DNA of 64,000 nt from JAFAGX01 sp035624085 (lineage in GTDB: Bacteria; Acidobacteriota; Terriglobia; Terriglobales; Acidobacteriaceae), in contig DASPSE010000411.1 of assembly GCA_035624085.1 (NCBI GenBank), positions 41,074-105,073 of the forward strand. The letters are read 5' to 3'. A model generated the notes under the pieces. The model worked only from the letters and a program-made list of their open reading frames with translations, searched no databases and was not told the origin of the DNA. A program made the translations under genes and the position numbers. Below are positions 27,541-36,358 of this stretch, one piece after another (the stretch's first letter is position 1; every line of letters begins with the position of its first letter).

Positions 27541-29196
27541 TTGCCGGAAAGGAACCCGAACACCTTCTTGTTGCGCTTGAGCGCTTGGTTGCTTCTTGCT
27601 GCGACTGGCTGGGTGTGTGTTTCCCGGCCGGCGCTAGCTCAAACCGACGTCGGCTCACCCGGCGAAAAGATCGGTTGGGTGCCCCGGGCGATTCTCGAAC
27701 GCCCGGTTCCAGTGCGTCAGGGGATTGGCAACCTTCATGAAAAAGTAACCACGTCTTCGCTAGAGGCTCAGACGTTTTACGATCAAGGACTTGATTATTT
27801 CTCTGGGTATGACTGGATCGAGGCGGCTCGGTCGTTCAATCAGGCGCTGCGTCTCGATCCAAGTTTGGCAATGGCATATATCCGGCTGAGCGAAGTATAC
27901 ACTCAGCTACAGGACAACTCCGCGGCGCGCATTGCCTGCAACAAAGCCCAGTCGCTTTCCAGCCGGGTGAGCGAGCGCGAACGGGCCCGGATTCAGATCC
28001 GTGCCGATCACCTTGACTACATCGAAGATCCTGATTCCGAGCAAAAGTACGTTGTTTGGAGAAAGGCGATCAGTGAGGCGCTCACGGCGAATCTTACGGA
28101 TTGGGGGCTGTGGATCCTGCTTGGCAATGCTATCGGCGACGGCGAAGGTATAGAATCGGTAGCGGACTACGAAACTGCGCTCGCGTTCTCTACAAACAAT
28201 TCCGCGGCCCATCATATTCTCGCCCATACATTCGAACATCTCGGTCAGACGCAACAAGCGCTTGCGCATGCCGAAGCCTTTGTGCGCGTGGCTCCCTCCA
28301 TTCGTCATGCCCATCACATGCTGGGACATGAATTGCGAAGACTCGGACGGACCGCAGAGGCGATCACGGAATTTCGCAAGGCAGACGAACTGGAAAACTC
28401 CTATTATCGTACCGAGAATATTCCCGCCAGATATGATTGGCACCGCGCTCACAATCTTCTTCTCCTCGCCATGTGCTACGAGGCGTTGGGGCAGATGAAA
28501 GCCGCGGCACCGCTTCTGCACGAGGCCTTTTCGCTTCCCGCCTATACCGACACCGCCGAGTATTATCGGCGCGAATGGCCGGATTTCCTGCTCGATCGCG
28601 GCCGGCCGGAGGAATCGCTCACGGCAGCGCGGGAATTGATCGAAAGCAGTGCCTGGCCCTCGGGCCGCTTAGCCGGTCATGAGTCGGCCGGCAGAGCCCT
28701 GCTGGCACTGCACCGCAGCGATGAAGCCAAGAACGAGCTCGAATTGGCGGAACGAGAGATGGAACGCCTTCCGGCGCATTTGTCCAGCGAGCTGCCCGGA
28801 AGCGGAATCTTGAGCGGTGAAATATTGCTACGCGATCAAAAGCAGCCGGAAGCCGACGCAGTGTTCAAGAAGGTCGAAGCCGACCTTCGAGCTATGCCCG
28901 GGGCCGACACCTGGAGTCTGGCGTTGTTTCAACTCCAGTTTATCGCCCAGTTGGCTCGGCAATTTGGCGATTGGAATCTCGCGGAATTCACTGCCCGACA
29001 AATGATCGAGCATGATCCCAGCTATGCCGGCGGCTACTACGCCCTGGGCCTGGCTGCGGAGCACTCAGGTGATACGGCTTCGGCACGTCGGCAATTTCAG
29101 ATGGCGGAAAAGCTTTGGGGTAGCGCCGATCCTGGATTACCCGAGCTCGTCCACCTCCAGGAAAGCTTGGCGGCAACGAGGCATGGCTCTGATTGA
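27541..29196 (+). CDS. Secreted tetratricopeptide-repeat protein
   Basis: A 551-residue protein starting at TTG 27541 (no ATG lies near), with a signal peptide (LRLSAWLLLAATGWVC, cleavage after ALAQ). Successive helix pairs of TPR type run from residue about 70 (FYDQGLDYFSGYDWIEAARSF, ALRLDPSLAMAYIRLSEVY) to the C-terminus (MIEHDPSYAGGYYALGLAA). TPR proteins act as docking scaffolds; here the periplasmic location and 17-bp spacing suggest it partners the sulfite-oxidase-like enzyme. No catalytic motif is visible. A plus-strand operon of these two genes is the likely transcription unit. Confidence 0.75.
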   Translation: MPERNPNTFLLRLSAWLLLAATGWVCVSRPALAQTDVGSPGEKIGWVPRAILERPVPVRQGIGNLHEKVTTSSLEAQTFYDQGLDYFSGYDWIEAARSFNQALRLDPSLAMAYIRLSEVYTQLQDNSAARIACNKAQSLSSRVSERERARIQIRADHLDYIEDPDSEQKYVVWRKAISEALTANLTDWGLWILLGNAIGDGEGIESVADYETALAFSTNNSAAHHILAHTFEHLGQTQQALAHAEAFVRVAPSIRHAHHMLGHELRRLGRTAEAITEFRKADELENSYYRTENIPARYDWHRAHNLLLLAMCYEALGQMKAAAPLLHEAFSLPAYTDTAEYYRREWPDFLLDRGRPEESLTAARELIESSAWPSGRLAGHESAGRALLALHRSDEAKNELELAEREMERLPAHLSSELPGSGILSGEILLRDQKQPEADAVFKKVEADLRAMPGADTWSLALFQLQFIAQLARQFGDWNLAEFTARQMIEHDPSYAGGYYALGLAAEHSGDTASARRQFQMAEKLWGSADPGLPELVHLQESLAATRHGSD

Positions 29197-29289
29197 GCCA
29201 CAGCGCGATTACTTCTTGTGCTCGTTCGCCATATCAGGTGTGTGTCCCCCGAGCTCCGCTAATCGGTACATCCTTGCAGCCAAACCAGC

Positions 29290-29316
29290 GTAGACAATCG
29301 CAGGCACATTGTATAC
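29290..29316 (+). promoter_or_regulatory. Tandem GTATAC-type operator of CapA-like gene
   Basis: GTAGAC (29290-29295, one mismatch) and GTATAC (29311-29316), 21 bp apart, followed after 10 bp by TTGACT. Confidence 0.65.
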
Positions 29317-29326
29317 AAGTTTCCTG

Positions 29327-29355
29327 TTGACTTTGCGCACCGGCTGTCCTACGTT
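29327..29355 (+). promoter_or_regulatory. Promoter of CapA-like gene
   Basis: TTGACT (29327-29332), 17-bp spacer, TACGTT (29350-29355). The -10 box is weak, which fits an activator-dependent promoter. The leader at 29371-29394 matches that of the orphan promoter at 8484. Confidence 0.5.
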
Positions 29356-29419
29356 ATCAGTCCAAAAGCAAGCGGCCGTGCCAGGTGATTCTCTCAAGTT
29401 GACACTTGGAGGAATGAGG

Positions 29420-30865
29420 ATGCGACTCCATCGCTGCTCCACCTTTCGCCGTGTCGTTGTAGCCGCAGCATTCTCCACTCTTGGCCCCATCGCTCTCAGC
29501 TTACAAGCTGGCGGCCAGTCTGCCATACTAGGGAAACCTTCGGACCAAAAGGAACTGGCCTGCAATGTGCCCGACGGGTTCAGCGTAGCAGCCGTGGGCG
29601 ATGTGCTCACGCCGCAGCCATTTTCGATGATAGCCGATCCGCAGTTTCAGCACTCAGCCGACATTCTGCGCAACGCCGATATTGGTTTCGGCAATTTCGA
29701 GGGCAATATCATCGACATCCGCTACTTCAAAGGCTACCCCGCTGGCTCTCTCGATGATGTGGATATTACCGGCACCCCCGACCTGGCAAAGAGTCTCAAA
29801 AGCATGGGTTTCAAAATGATGTCGCACGCCAACAATCACAGCACCGACTGGGGGATTGAGGGCATGTTCCTGACTGATCGGGCGTTGGATGAAGCGGGAA
29901 TTGTCCATGCCGGGACCGGCGAGAATCGCGCGGCTGCTCGCGCGGCCCGCTATCTGAACACGCCCAAGGGACGGGTCGGCTTGGTATCCCTCGCCTCCAC
30001 TGTCGGTCCCAACTCGATGGCATTGGCACCGGTAGGCGAGGCACCGGGGCGGCCGGGTGTGGATGCTCTCCGGACAACGCGCTACGTGCTGGTAACTGCG
30101 GAAATGATGCGGGACTTGCGCAAGATTCGCGACGCACAGCCAAAAGGATCCTCGGGAAGCTTTGGGGAGAAGGAGAACCCGAATGAGCTTACCATGTTCG
30201 GCACGCATTATAGGGTGGGCGAACATACCGGATTGACTTTTGAGATGAATACGGTGGACCTCCACGAGATCCTAACGGCGATTCGCCAGGGAAAACTCAA
30301 CTCAGACTTCGTGATTGTCACAATCCATGCGCACGATCCCGGCAACTGGAGCGAACTGCCAGCCGATTTCCTCCCCGCGCTGGCGCATGATGCGATCGAT
30401 GCCGGTGCGGACATGTTCATCGGGCACGGCCCGCACCGCCTGCGTGGGATTGAGATTTACAAAGGGAAGCCGATCTTTTACAGTCTCGGAAATCTCATCT
30501 ATCAGGATCAACTGCAGCAGCCGATGACAGAATCGCTGTACGAGGATCTGAAACTCGATCCGCGGCAAACCACCGATGCCGATCTTGGCATGGAATTCGT
30601 CGAGCACGACTTTCCTGACGTTGTTTATTACCAAAGCGTGATCGCAGTAAGCGAGTTCCGGCAGGGACAGGTTTCCGAAATCAAGCTGTATCCCCTGGAT
30701 CTCGGCTTCACGTCGAGGTTCGCCGATAAAGGGGTGCCGCGACTGGCCTCGCCGGAAGTGGCCCGAACGATTCTGGAGCGGCTCCAAAGGCTGTCGCATC
30801 CCTATGGCACTACTATCAGCATCGAGCAAAACATAGGCGTCGTTCGTATTTCGAATGGGAGTTAA
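29420..30865 (+). CDS. CapA-family protein (poly-gamma-glutamate synthesis PgsA-like metallophosphatase fold)
   Basis: A 481-residue exported protein of the CapA/PgsA family, which has a calcineurin-like metallophosphoesterase fold and is linked to poly-gamma-glutamate capsules. ATG 29420 is chosen because GGAGG ends 7 bases upstream; ATG 29414 would be too close. Signal region FRRVVVAAAFSTLGPIA. Motifs: AAVGDVLTPQPF, GFGNFEGNI, MSHANNHSTDWG, VIVTIHAHDPGNW, MFIGHGPHRLRGIEIYKGK and PIFYSLGNLIYQ. No pgsB/capB or capC genes are nearby, so it is more likely a stand-alone hydrolase or phosphodiesterase-type enzyme acting on a glutamyl compound than part of capsule synthesis. It has its own operator and promoter. 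Confidence 0.8.
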   Translation: MRLHRCSTFRRVVVAAAFSTLGPIALSLQAGGQSAILGKPSDQKELACNVPDGFSVAAVGDVLTPQPFSMIADPQFQHSADILRNADIGFGNFEGNIIDIRYFKGYPAGSLDDVDITGTPDLAKSLKSMGFKMMSHANNHSTDWGIEGMFLTDRALDEAGIVHAGTGENRAAARAARYLNTPKGRVGLVSLASTVGPNSMALAPVGEAPGRPGVDALRTTRYVLVTAEMMRDLRKIRDAQPKGSSGSFGEKENPNELTMFGTHYRVGEHTGLTFEMNTVDLHEILTAIRQGKLNSDFVIVTIHAHDPGNWSELPADFLPALAHDAIDAGADMFIGHGPHRLRGIEIYKGKPIFYSLGNLIYQDQLQQPMTESLYEDLKLDPRQTTDADLGMEFVEHDFPDVVYYQSVIAVSEFRQGQVSEIKLYPLDLGFTSRFADKGVPRLASPEVARTILERLQRLSHPYGTTISIEQNIGVVRISNGS

Positions 30866-30988
30866 CGCGCAAAACCCTGTCGAACATGTGTGTACTGGTG
30901 CGCGCATTGAGGCCTGTCCGATGACTGGCAGCGTCGCCCAAGTTTTGGTTCCAAGCGCATACGACCAAGCGAGGTTGCAAAATCCACT

Positions 30989-32215
30989 ATGAGAAAAACC
31001 GCCGTCACATTTCCTGTACTGTTTGTATCTCTCATCTCATGCAGCCCCTTAAGAGGGCAGGCTGCGCCTGACCGCTACCACCAGAAGCTGCAGCCTGTGC
31101 TGGAAAAACTGATCCAGCAGCAGAAGTTGCCGGGCTTTGCGATCGCCGTCGTGGAGAATGACCGCGTCGCGTATGCCGCCGGTTTTGGCCTCAAGAACGT
31201 TAGCCGCCAGGACGACCCCATCACAACCCGGTCGCTCTTCCACATGTGCTCGATCACTAAACCTTTCGTCGCCACGTCCATCATGCAGCTTGTCGAGCGC
31301 GGCCAGATCGATCTCGACAAGCCGGTCACGACTTACCTGCCATATTCCCGCCTGGCGGACGAGCGGTACAAGGTTATCACCGTCCGCCAGATGGTGACTC
31401 ACACTTCCGGCATGCCCGACGTGGAAGATTACGAGTGGGACAAGCCGCAATACGACGCCGGCGCCCTGGAGCGGTACGTGCGCAGCCTTGCCGATCTCCG
31501 GCTCATCTTCGCGCCTGGCACGCAGTACAAGTACAGCAACATGGCCTTTGAAGTCCTCGGCGATGTGATTGCGAAGGTCTCAGGCGAATCATTTGAGGAT
31601 TACGTCCAGCATCACATCCTGACTCCGCTTGGCATGAAGGACAGCACGCTGCTGGTCAAGCAAGCCGACCCGAAGCTGCTCGCCTGGCCTCACGAACTGG
31701 ATGCGGCCGGCAAACCGTTTCCCTGCAAGGTATACACCTACAATCGAATGCATTCGCCTAGCTCCGATCTGCACTCGAATGTGGTGGACATGTCGCGTTG
31801 GGCTATCGCCAACTTGAATCGCGGCGAGCTGGATGGCATGAGAATCCTCAAGACATCGACCTACGACGTAATGTGGAAATCAGTGGATGACTTCCGGTTG
31901 ACCGGAGACGTTCCGGCAACCGCAGACGCGCGTATCGGAATTAGCTGGCGTCTGGGCGAATATCGCGGGAACAAGATCGTCTGGCACAACGGTTCGGACA
32001 CCGGTTTCCGTTCCGGATTCGCGATGCTTCCGGACAAGAAGACCGCAGTGGTGTGGGTGGCCAACGGCGAGTGGCTCCGGGTCGGAGACGAGGTTACTCG
32101 CGCAGCTCTGGACACGGCCTTAGGGCTGGAGCCGCAGCCGATTGAAGCGAAGCCCGTTACCGCGGAGGCGTTGTCCACCGCCGCTCCGCCCAATTGCCCG
32201 AGCCTCGAGGATTGA
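30989..32215 (+). CDS. Class C beta-lactamase-like serine hydrolase, secreted
   Basis: A 408-residue periplasmic serine hydrolase of the penicillin-binding protein/class C beta-lactamase superfamily (D-aminopeptidase, esterase or D,D-peptidase). Signal peptide MRKTAVTFPVLFVSLISC. Active-site motifs: SITK (SxxK) at about residue 89, YSN in YKYSNMAFEVLG, and HNG in KIVWHNGSDTGFRSG replacing KTG. The C-terminus adds a short tail after the lactamase fold. It is followed closely by the Tat-exported amidohydrolase (start 60 bp after this stop), so both are probably coexpressed. Given the neighbours, a D-amino-acid peptidase or amidase activity is plausible but unproven. Confidence 0.82.
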   Translation: MRKTAVTFPVLFVSLISCSPLRGQAAPDRYHQKLQPVLEKLIQQQKLPGFAIAVVENDRVAYAAGFGLKNVSRQDDPITTRSLFHMCSITKPFVATSIMQLVERGQIDLDKPVTTYLPYSRLADERYKVITVRQMVTHTSGMPDVEDYEWDKPQYDAGALERYVRSLADLRLIFAPGTQYKYSNMAFEVLGDVIAKVSGESFEDYVQHHILTPLGMKDSTLLVKQADPKLLAWPHELDAAGKPFPCKVYTYNRMHSPSSDLHSNVVDMSRWAIANLNRGELDGMRILKTSTYDVMWKSVDDFRLTGDVPATADARIGISWRLGEYRGNKIVWHNGSDTGFRSGFAMLPDKKTAVVWVANGEWLRVGDEVTRAALDTALGLEPQPIEAKPVTAEALSTAAPPNCPSLED

Positions 32216-32274
32216 ACCAAGTGCCGTCTTCGAAGCGTCCTCAGCAGATGTCGAAATTGGAAGGAGGAAGAGCC

Positions 32275-33999
32275 ATGACGCATGAACAGCGTAGCCGCAG
32301 GGATTTTCTAGGCCTGGCCGGGACGGGAATCGCCGCTGCCATGGGTAATTTCGCCGTCACTGGCCAAGCGCAGGGCGCTGATTCCGACCCGGGGAAAGCC
32401 GACCTCGTGGTCTTCAACGCCAAAGTCTATACGGTCGACTCTCAGATGCCGAAAGCGCAGGCCTTTGCCGTCAAGGCCGGCCGATTCATCGCTGTGGGGA
32501 CCACCGACGACATGAAAGCGTTCATCGGCAAAGGGACCCAAACCTTCGACGCCAAGCAGATGACAATCGTGCCCGGCTTCATCGACTGCCACAATCACGC
32601 TCCTGGCAACACATTGCTGTACGAAGTTCTTGTCGGCAATCCGTATATTCCCGAGGTTGTCACTATTGCCAGCATCCTCGATAAGCTCCGCACCAAGGCC
32701 AGCCAAACTCCACCCGAGTTCTGGGTGACGGGGTACTACTACGACGACACCAAGGTGAAGGAAAACCGTCAGCTCAACATCCAGGACCTCGACCAAGTCT
32801 CGAAGGATCTGCCGGTCGTCGTCCATCACGAGGGCGGGCACACCGCATACTACAACAGCAAGGCATTCGAGATGGCCGGTATTAATCGGAACACACCCAA
32901 TCCTTTTGGCGGAACTTTCGACCACGATGCGAACGGCGATCTGAACGGTCGGGTTACCGACAATGCAATGAGGGTGGTCAACAGCGTGGGCAAGCGGCCG
33001 ACCTATACGCCCGAACAGAAGCTGCAACGCGACCGCGATGGGCTGGCGTTCATCTCCAAGCAGTACGTCCGCTTCGGATTGACCAGCGTTGTTCACGAAA
33101 GTGGCGATCTGTTAGCCCTGCAGCAGGTGCGTGAGCGCGGAGAACTTCTGCACCGGGTGCAGTACGAATCCAGCGGCGATGTGATCGATTCGCTCATCGC
33201 TGCCGGCATCGGAACTGGCTTCGGCGACGAGTGGATCCGCATCGGAGCTACGTCTGAGCACACGTGCGACGGCTCTTTCGAAGAGCGGACGATGTCGCGC
33301 AGCAGTCCTTATCCCGGCTCCCAACCGCCTTACCACGGCAATGTCACGACGACGCAAAATGACCTCAATGCCTGGGTCGAGCGGGTGCACCGAGCGGGGA
33401 TTGAGGCCAACTGCCACGCGAATGGGGACGTCGCTATCGACATGGTGCTCACGGCATACGAGCGCGCACTGCAGCTGATGCCGCGAAACAACGTCCGTCA
33501 CAAGATCACCCATTGCACGCTACTTAATGATGATCTCGTGCACCGTATCAAGGCGATCGGCGTCGTTCCCAATGTGTTTACTACGTATCTTTATTGCGAT
33601 GGCGAGAAATTCCATTTTTATGGCGAAGAGCTCATGAACCGGTGCGTGGCCTTTCGTACTTTGCTCGATGCCGGGATTCCGGCGGCGACAGGGACGGACT
33701 GCCCTCCGGGACCGTTCGACCCGCGAGTCGGCATTCAAGGTATGGTGACGCGCACAGGCTGGAATGGAGAGACCTGGGGAGCCAAACAACGGGTCAGCGT
33801 AGACGAGGCGCTGCGGGTCAACACGCTCAACGGCGCCTATTATATGCATGAGGAAGTGATCAAGGGATCCATCACGCCCGGCAAACTGGCCGACTTCGTC
33901 GTACTGGCTGACGATCTCCACACGGTCGATCCGAACAAAATCAAGGATATCGAAATCGTGCGCACGGTGACAGGCGGCTCGACGGTCTATCCGGTGTGA
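32275..33999 (+). CDS. Amidohydrolase (YtcJ-like), Tat-exported
   Basis: A 574-residue metal-dependent amidohydrolase of the YtcJ/imidazolonepropionase-related branch. ATG 32275 with AAGGAGGAAGAG upstream is far better than the open-frame start at 32194, which overlaps the previous gene. The Tat signal SRRDFLGLAGTGIAAA is followed by ADLVVFNAKVYTVDSQMP, the HxH metal site GFIDCHNHAPG, EGGHTAYYNSKA, HESGDLLA, CHANGDVAIDMVL, HKITHCTLL and the late Asp in TGTDCPPGPFDP. Substrate unknown; family members deacylate N-acylated amines or open cyclic amides. Twin-arginine export implies a folded metal- or cofactor-loaded enzyme in the periplasm. Confidence 0.82.
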   Translation: MTHEQRSRRDFLGLAGTGIAAAMGNFAVTGQAQGADSDPGKADLVVFNAKVYTVDSQMPKAQAFAVKAGRFIAVGTTDDMKAFIGKGTQTFDAKQMTIVPGFIDCHNHAPGNTLLYEVLVGNPYIPEVVTIASILDKLRTKASQTPPEFWVTGYYYDDTKVKENRQLNIQDLDQVSKDLPVVVHHEGGHTAYYNSKAFEMAGINRNTPNPFGGTFDHDANGDLNGRVTDNAMRVVNSVGKRPTYTPEQKLQRDRDGLAFISKQYVRFGLTSVVHESGDLLALQQVRERGELLHRVQYESSGDVIDSLIAAGIGTGFGDEWIRIGATSEHTCDGSFEERTMSRSSPYPGSQPPYHGNVTTTQNDLNAWVERVHRAGIEANCHANGDVAIDMVLTAYERALQLMPRNNVRHKITHCTLLNDDLVHRIKAIGVVPNVFTTYLYCDGEKFHFYGEELMNRCVAFRTLLDAGIPAATGTDCPPGPFDPRVGIQGMVTRTGWNGETWGAKQRVSVDEALRVNTLNGAYYMHEEVIKGSITPGKLADFVVLADDLHTVDPNKIKDIEIVRTVTGGSTVYPV

Positions 34000-34029
34000 C
34001 GATTGTCTACGAACCTCTCATGCCACCTG

Positions 34030-34409
34030 GCTGAAGATGGCCCGGCGCGCATGTGAAGGATGCCCCAGCACAGCTGCGACACTCCAGGGCTTGCCCGATG
34101 CTCGACATCTACGAGCAATTCGCGCTCGCTATCCCCGGAGATCAGGCGTACCGGTTCACAAGGCCCAAGAGCGCAGCTCATAGTTGCTATCACTCTTTCG
34201 GAAGGACCATACACGTTCTCGTTTTGGTCTAGAAGAATGACAGCGCGAGTCTGCCCACTGGGGGCAATTCCGAAAACCGGAAGCGAAATGGAGCGCAGAG
34301 GCGTAACGGCCGCAGCGAACCCGGATCCCACAGCACCACAGAACTGCCTTCTCGAGATAAACTTATGGCTCTGTATCGACACCCCATGGGGAATGTCTCG
34401 GGTATTCAC
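34030..34409 (-). pseudogene. Relic of a Tat-exported histidinol-phosphate aminotransferase-like gene
   Basis: The frame carries a Tat-like signal (SRRQFCGAVGSGFAAAV) and then VILLDQNENVYGPSERVIATM, the opening motif of class I/II aminotransferases of the HisC type (LxxNENPxGPS). After about 30 more residues the reading frame degrades, with a shortened WGILHMRAG segment that resembles the next family motif, and it stops. About two thirds of the gene, including the PLP lysine, is missing. Exported HisC-like aminotransferases occur in Acidobacteriota. The only start is a GTG at 34409. The rest of the gap 34000-34620 holds nothing else I can identify. Confidence 0.6.
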
Positions 34410-34620
34410 GGCCCGACATGTTGCCAGGAAATTTCTCGAAATTATGAAGGGCTTGTTGAGTTGCTTTCTTTTCAGCTACGCGGTACTAAACCTACGTTCC
34501 ACTAACATAACGATGTCCGGCCGGCGAGCTATACGAGAAATCACTGGATTCCAGTGTGGTCCACCTCTGGCAATTCGCTGCTCGTTGAAAATCTTGGTCG
34601 TTTGTTGAAATGGAGGCTGT

Positions 34621-35325
34621 GTGCATCTGCTAATCCTAGGGCGCGGAAAAACGGGAACAGTAGCCGCGGAAGTCGCTCGGGAACGGAAACACGATGTGCG
34701 AATTTTGGGTGCAAGCGACAATCCGGATGGCTCTGCGCTCACTGCCGAGAAGCTACGCGATGTCGATATGGTGATCGACCTTACGACACCACATGCCGTC
34801 ACGCATAACATGCATGCATGTATACAAGCTAGAAAGAGTATGGTTGTAGGCACAACCGGCTGGTACCAGGGACTGCCTTCTATCCGCACTCTCGTCGAAA
34901 ACAGTGGCACCGGGTTTCTCTGGGGCTCGAATTTCTCCGTGGGAGTAAATCTTTTCTTTGAGATTGTGCACAAAGCTGCTGATGCATTTCGTTATGGCTA
35001 TTACGGCGAGATCATTGAACGGCATCATTCACACAAAAAGGACGCACCCTCAGGAACTGCCATTACAATTCAGAAGCTGATCCACGAAATCTCTGGCCAG
35101 GATGTGAAGATTACCTCATTTCGTGAGGGGGACATAGTCGCAATGCATGAACTTAGGCTCGAGTCGGCAAGTGACACCATTCATATACATCATGATGCCA
35201 AGTCGCGCCGCGGGTTTGCTGAGGGGGCGGTTCGAGGCGCGGAATGGTTGGTGGGCAAAAAGGGTTTTTTCAATTTTAGCGAAATCTGGCAGCAACTGTG
35301 CGATCAAGACGCTACACAGGCCTAA
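34621..35325 (+). CDS. dapB: 4-hydroxy-tetrahydrodipicolinate reductase
   Basis: A 234-residue cytoplasmic NAD(P)H-dependent reductase of the diaminopimelate/lysine pathway, starting at GTG 34621 with TGGAGG upstream. The Rossmann motif is LLILGRGKTGT; VIDLTTPHAV, VVGTTGWY and GANF-like GSNFSVGVNLF follow; the catalytic block is ERHHSHKKDAPSGTA with the essential His pair, Lys and the SGT substrate loop. The short form lacks the long loop of E. coli DapB but is typical for acidobacteria. It is convergent with the pxp operon. Because a DapA-family gene and a dipicolinate-synthase-like gene lie in the same region, it may be a second, pathway-specific dapB; whether another copy exists elsewhere cannot be seen. 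Confidence 0.85.
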   Translation: MHLLILGRGKTGTVAAEVARERKHDVRILGASDNPDGSALTAEKLRDVDMVIDLTTPHAVTHNMHACIQARKSMVVGTTGWYQGLPSIRTLVENSGTGFLWGSNFSVGVNLFFEIVHKAADAFRYGYYGEIIERHHSHKKDAPSGTAITIQKLIHEISGQDVKITSFREGDIVAMHELRLESASDTIHIHHDAKSRRGFAEGAVRGAEWLVGKKGFFNFSEIWQQLCDQDATQA

Positions 35326-35360
35326 GCAGATCGGACGCCTGCAGCATTACATTGCTGGGG

Positions 35361-35402
35361 CGCGCACTCCAGAGCTTGTTGATTGAGTCTCTGGAATGCG
35401 CG
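35361..35402. terminator. Strong hairpin between convergent dapB and pxp genes
   Basis: The arms 35361-35374 and 35389-35402 pair over 14 bp with one mismatch around a 14-nt loop. No T-tract follows, so it may stop transcription by structure or be an mRNA 3' end stabiliser for either side. Confidence 0.5.
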
Positions 35403-35412
35403 AAACCCGCGT

Positions 35413-35456
35413 CAAACGAAGCGACAAGGACTTCCCAAGACCTGTAGCTTCGTTTG
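35413..35456. terminator. Second hairpin between convergent dapB and pxp genes
   Basis: CAAACGAAGC (35413-35422) and GCTTCGTTTG (35447-35456) form a perfect 10-bp stem with a 24-nt loop, directly after the first hairpin. Two stacked stems in a convergent gap suggest a bidirectional transcription end. Confidence 0.4.
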
Positions 35457-35580
35457 TGACAGAAAATGGGAGCGGTTCAATCGGAGACGAAACCAAAGAT
35501 GCGGCCGCTGAAAGAATGCGATGCCCGTGGGGAAACTGATGTGACGGGCCGCCGTAGAAGCGTGGCCCAAGCCAACTCGC

Positions 35581-36351
35581 TTACTTTTGCTCGTGGGAGA
35601 ATGCCCGGAGCGTAACTCCCTTTTGCCGTAGGGTCCGGGCCACTGCCGCAGCAATGTCCGGAGCTCCCGGAGTGTCGCCGTGAATGCACAGGGTCTGCGC
35701 GTTCACCAGCACTTCGCTCCCATCCGAAGCAGTCACTGAGCCTCGTTCCACGATTCTCAATGCCTGCCGCTGTGCTTCCTCCGGATTGCAAATCAATGCG
35801 TCCTGAAACTTGCGTGAGCGCAAGCTGCCATCAGCTTCGTAGCGCCGGTCGGCAAACGCTTCGGCAGCCACGGCAAAGCCGGCTTCCCGAAACACCTCGA
35901 GCATGGGCGACCCTGCAAAACCCACCAGCGCAACGTCGCGGCTCCAGCGTGCGACACCATTGGCAATCGCTGCCGCCAACTCACGATTACGCGCCGCCTG
36001 ATTGTACAGAGCGCCGTGCGGCTTCACATGTACCACGGGCGTGCCGCACTTGGCAGCAACTGCTGCCAGGGTCTGGACCTGTTCGAATACAAATTTGCTC
36101 ACCGCTTCCACAGGCAAGTTAAGTTCCACCCGGCCAAAATTCGACCGGTCAGGATAACCCGGGTGCGCCCCGATCGCTAGCTTCCAACGAAGCGCTTGCT
36201 CGATGGTCGTCTGCATCGTCCGCTCATCGCCCGCATGACCTCCGCAGGCCACGTTGACCGACGTCAGCGACGGCATCAGCGCTTCTTGCGTGCCATCCGC
36301 AATAGCTTTCGGCAGTTCGCCCATATCGCAGTTCAGATCGAGCTGTTTCAT
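35581..36351 (-). CDS. pxpA: 5-oxoprolinase subunit A (LamB/YcsF family)
   Basis: A 256-residue protein; with PxpB and PxpC it forms the ATP-dependent bacterial 5-oxoprolinase that opens pyroglutamate to glutamate. ATG 36351 (MKQLDLNCDMGE) is the family N-terminus; the open frame extends to 36435 into pxpC, but those extra residues are not PxpA-like. Motifs: LDLNCDMGE, SVNVACGGHAGDE, IGAHPGYPDRSNFGR, HVKPHGALYN, FADRRYEADGSL and LCIHGDTPGA. The start overlaps the pxpC 3' end by a few bases on the opposite side of the stop, indicating coupled translation. Order pxpB-pxpC-pxpA is conserved in many bacteria. Confidence 0.92.
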   Translation of the reverse strand: MKQLDLNCDMGELPKAIADGTQEALMPSLTSVNVACGGHAGDERTMQTTIEQALRWKLAIGAHPGYPDRSNFGRVELNLPVEAVSKFVFEQVQTLAAVAAKCGTPVVHVKPHGALYNQAARNRELAAAIANGVARWSRDVALVGFAGSPMLEVFREAGFAVAAEAFADRRYEADGSLRSRKFQDALICNPEEAQRQALRIVERGSVTASDGSEVLVNAQTLCIHGDTPGAPDIAAAVARTLRQKGVTLRAFSHEQK

Positions 36352-36358
36352 TCCACGA

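Noticed and set aside
29420..30865. CapA-like gene as part of a poly-gamma-glutamate capsule operon
   Set aside because: No pgsB/capB, pgsC/capC or export genes nearby; the neighbours are hydrolases, so capsule synthesis is not supported.
30890..30895. GTGTAC upstream of the beta-lactamase-like gene
   Set aside because: No matching hexamer at 21 bp on either side (GCAAAA and GGCCTG there) and no -35 box at the usual distance.
32308..33096. Minus-strand frame of 262 codons
   Set aside because: Antisense shadow of the Tat-exported amidohydrolase, whose motifs are intact on the plus strand.
34820..34825. GTATAC hexamer inside dapB
   Set aside because: It is a single copy inside a coding region with no partner noticed at 21 bp and no promoter nearby; probably chance.
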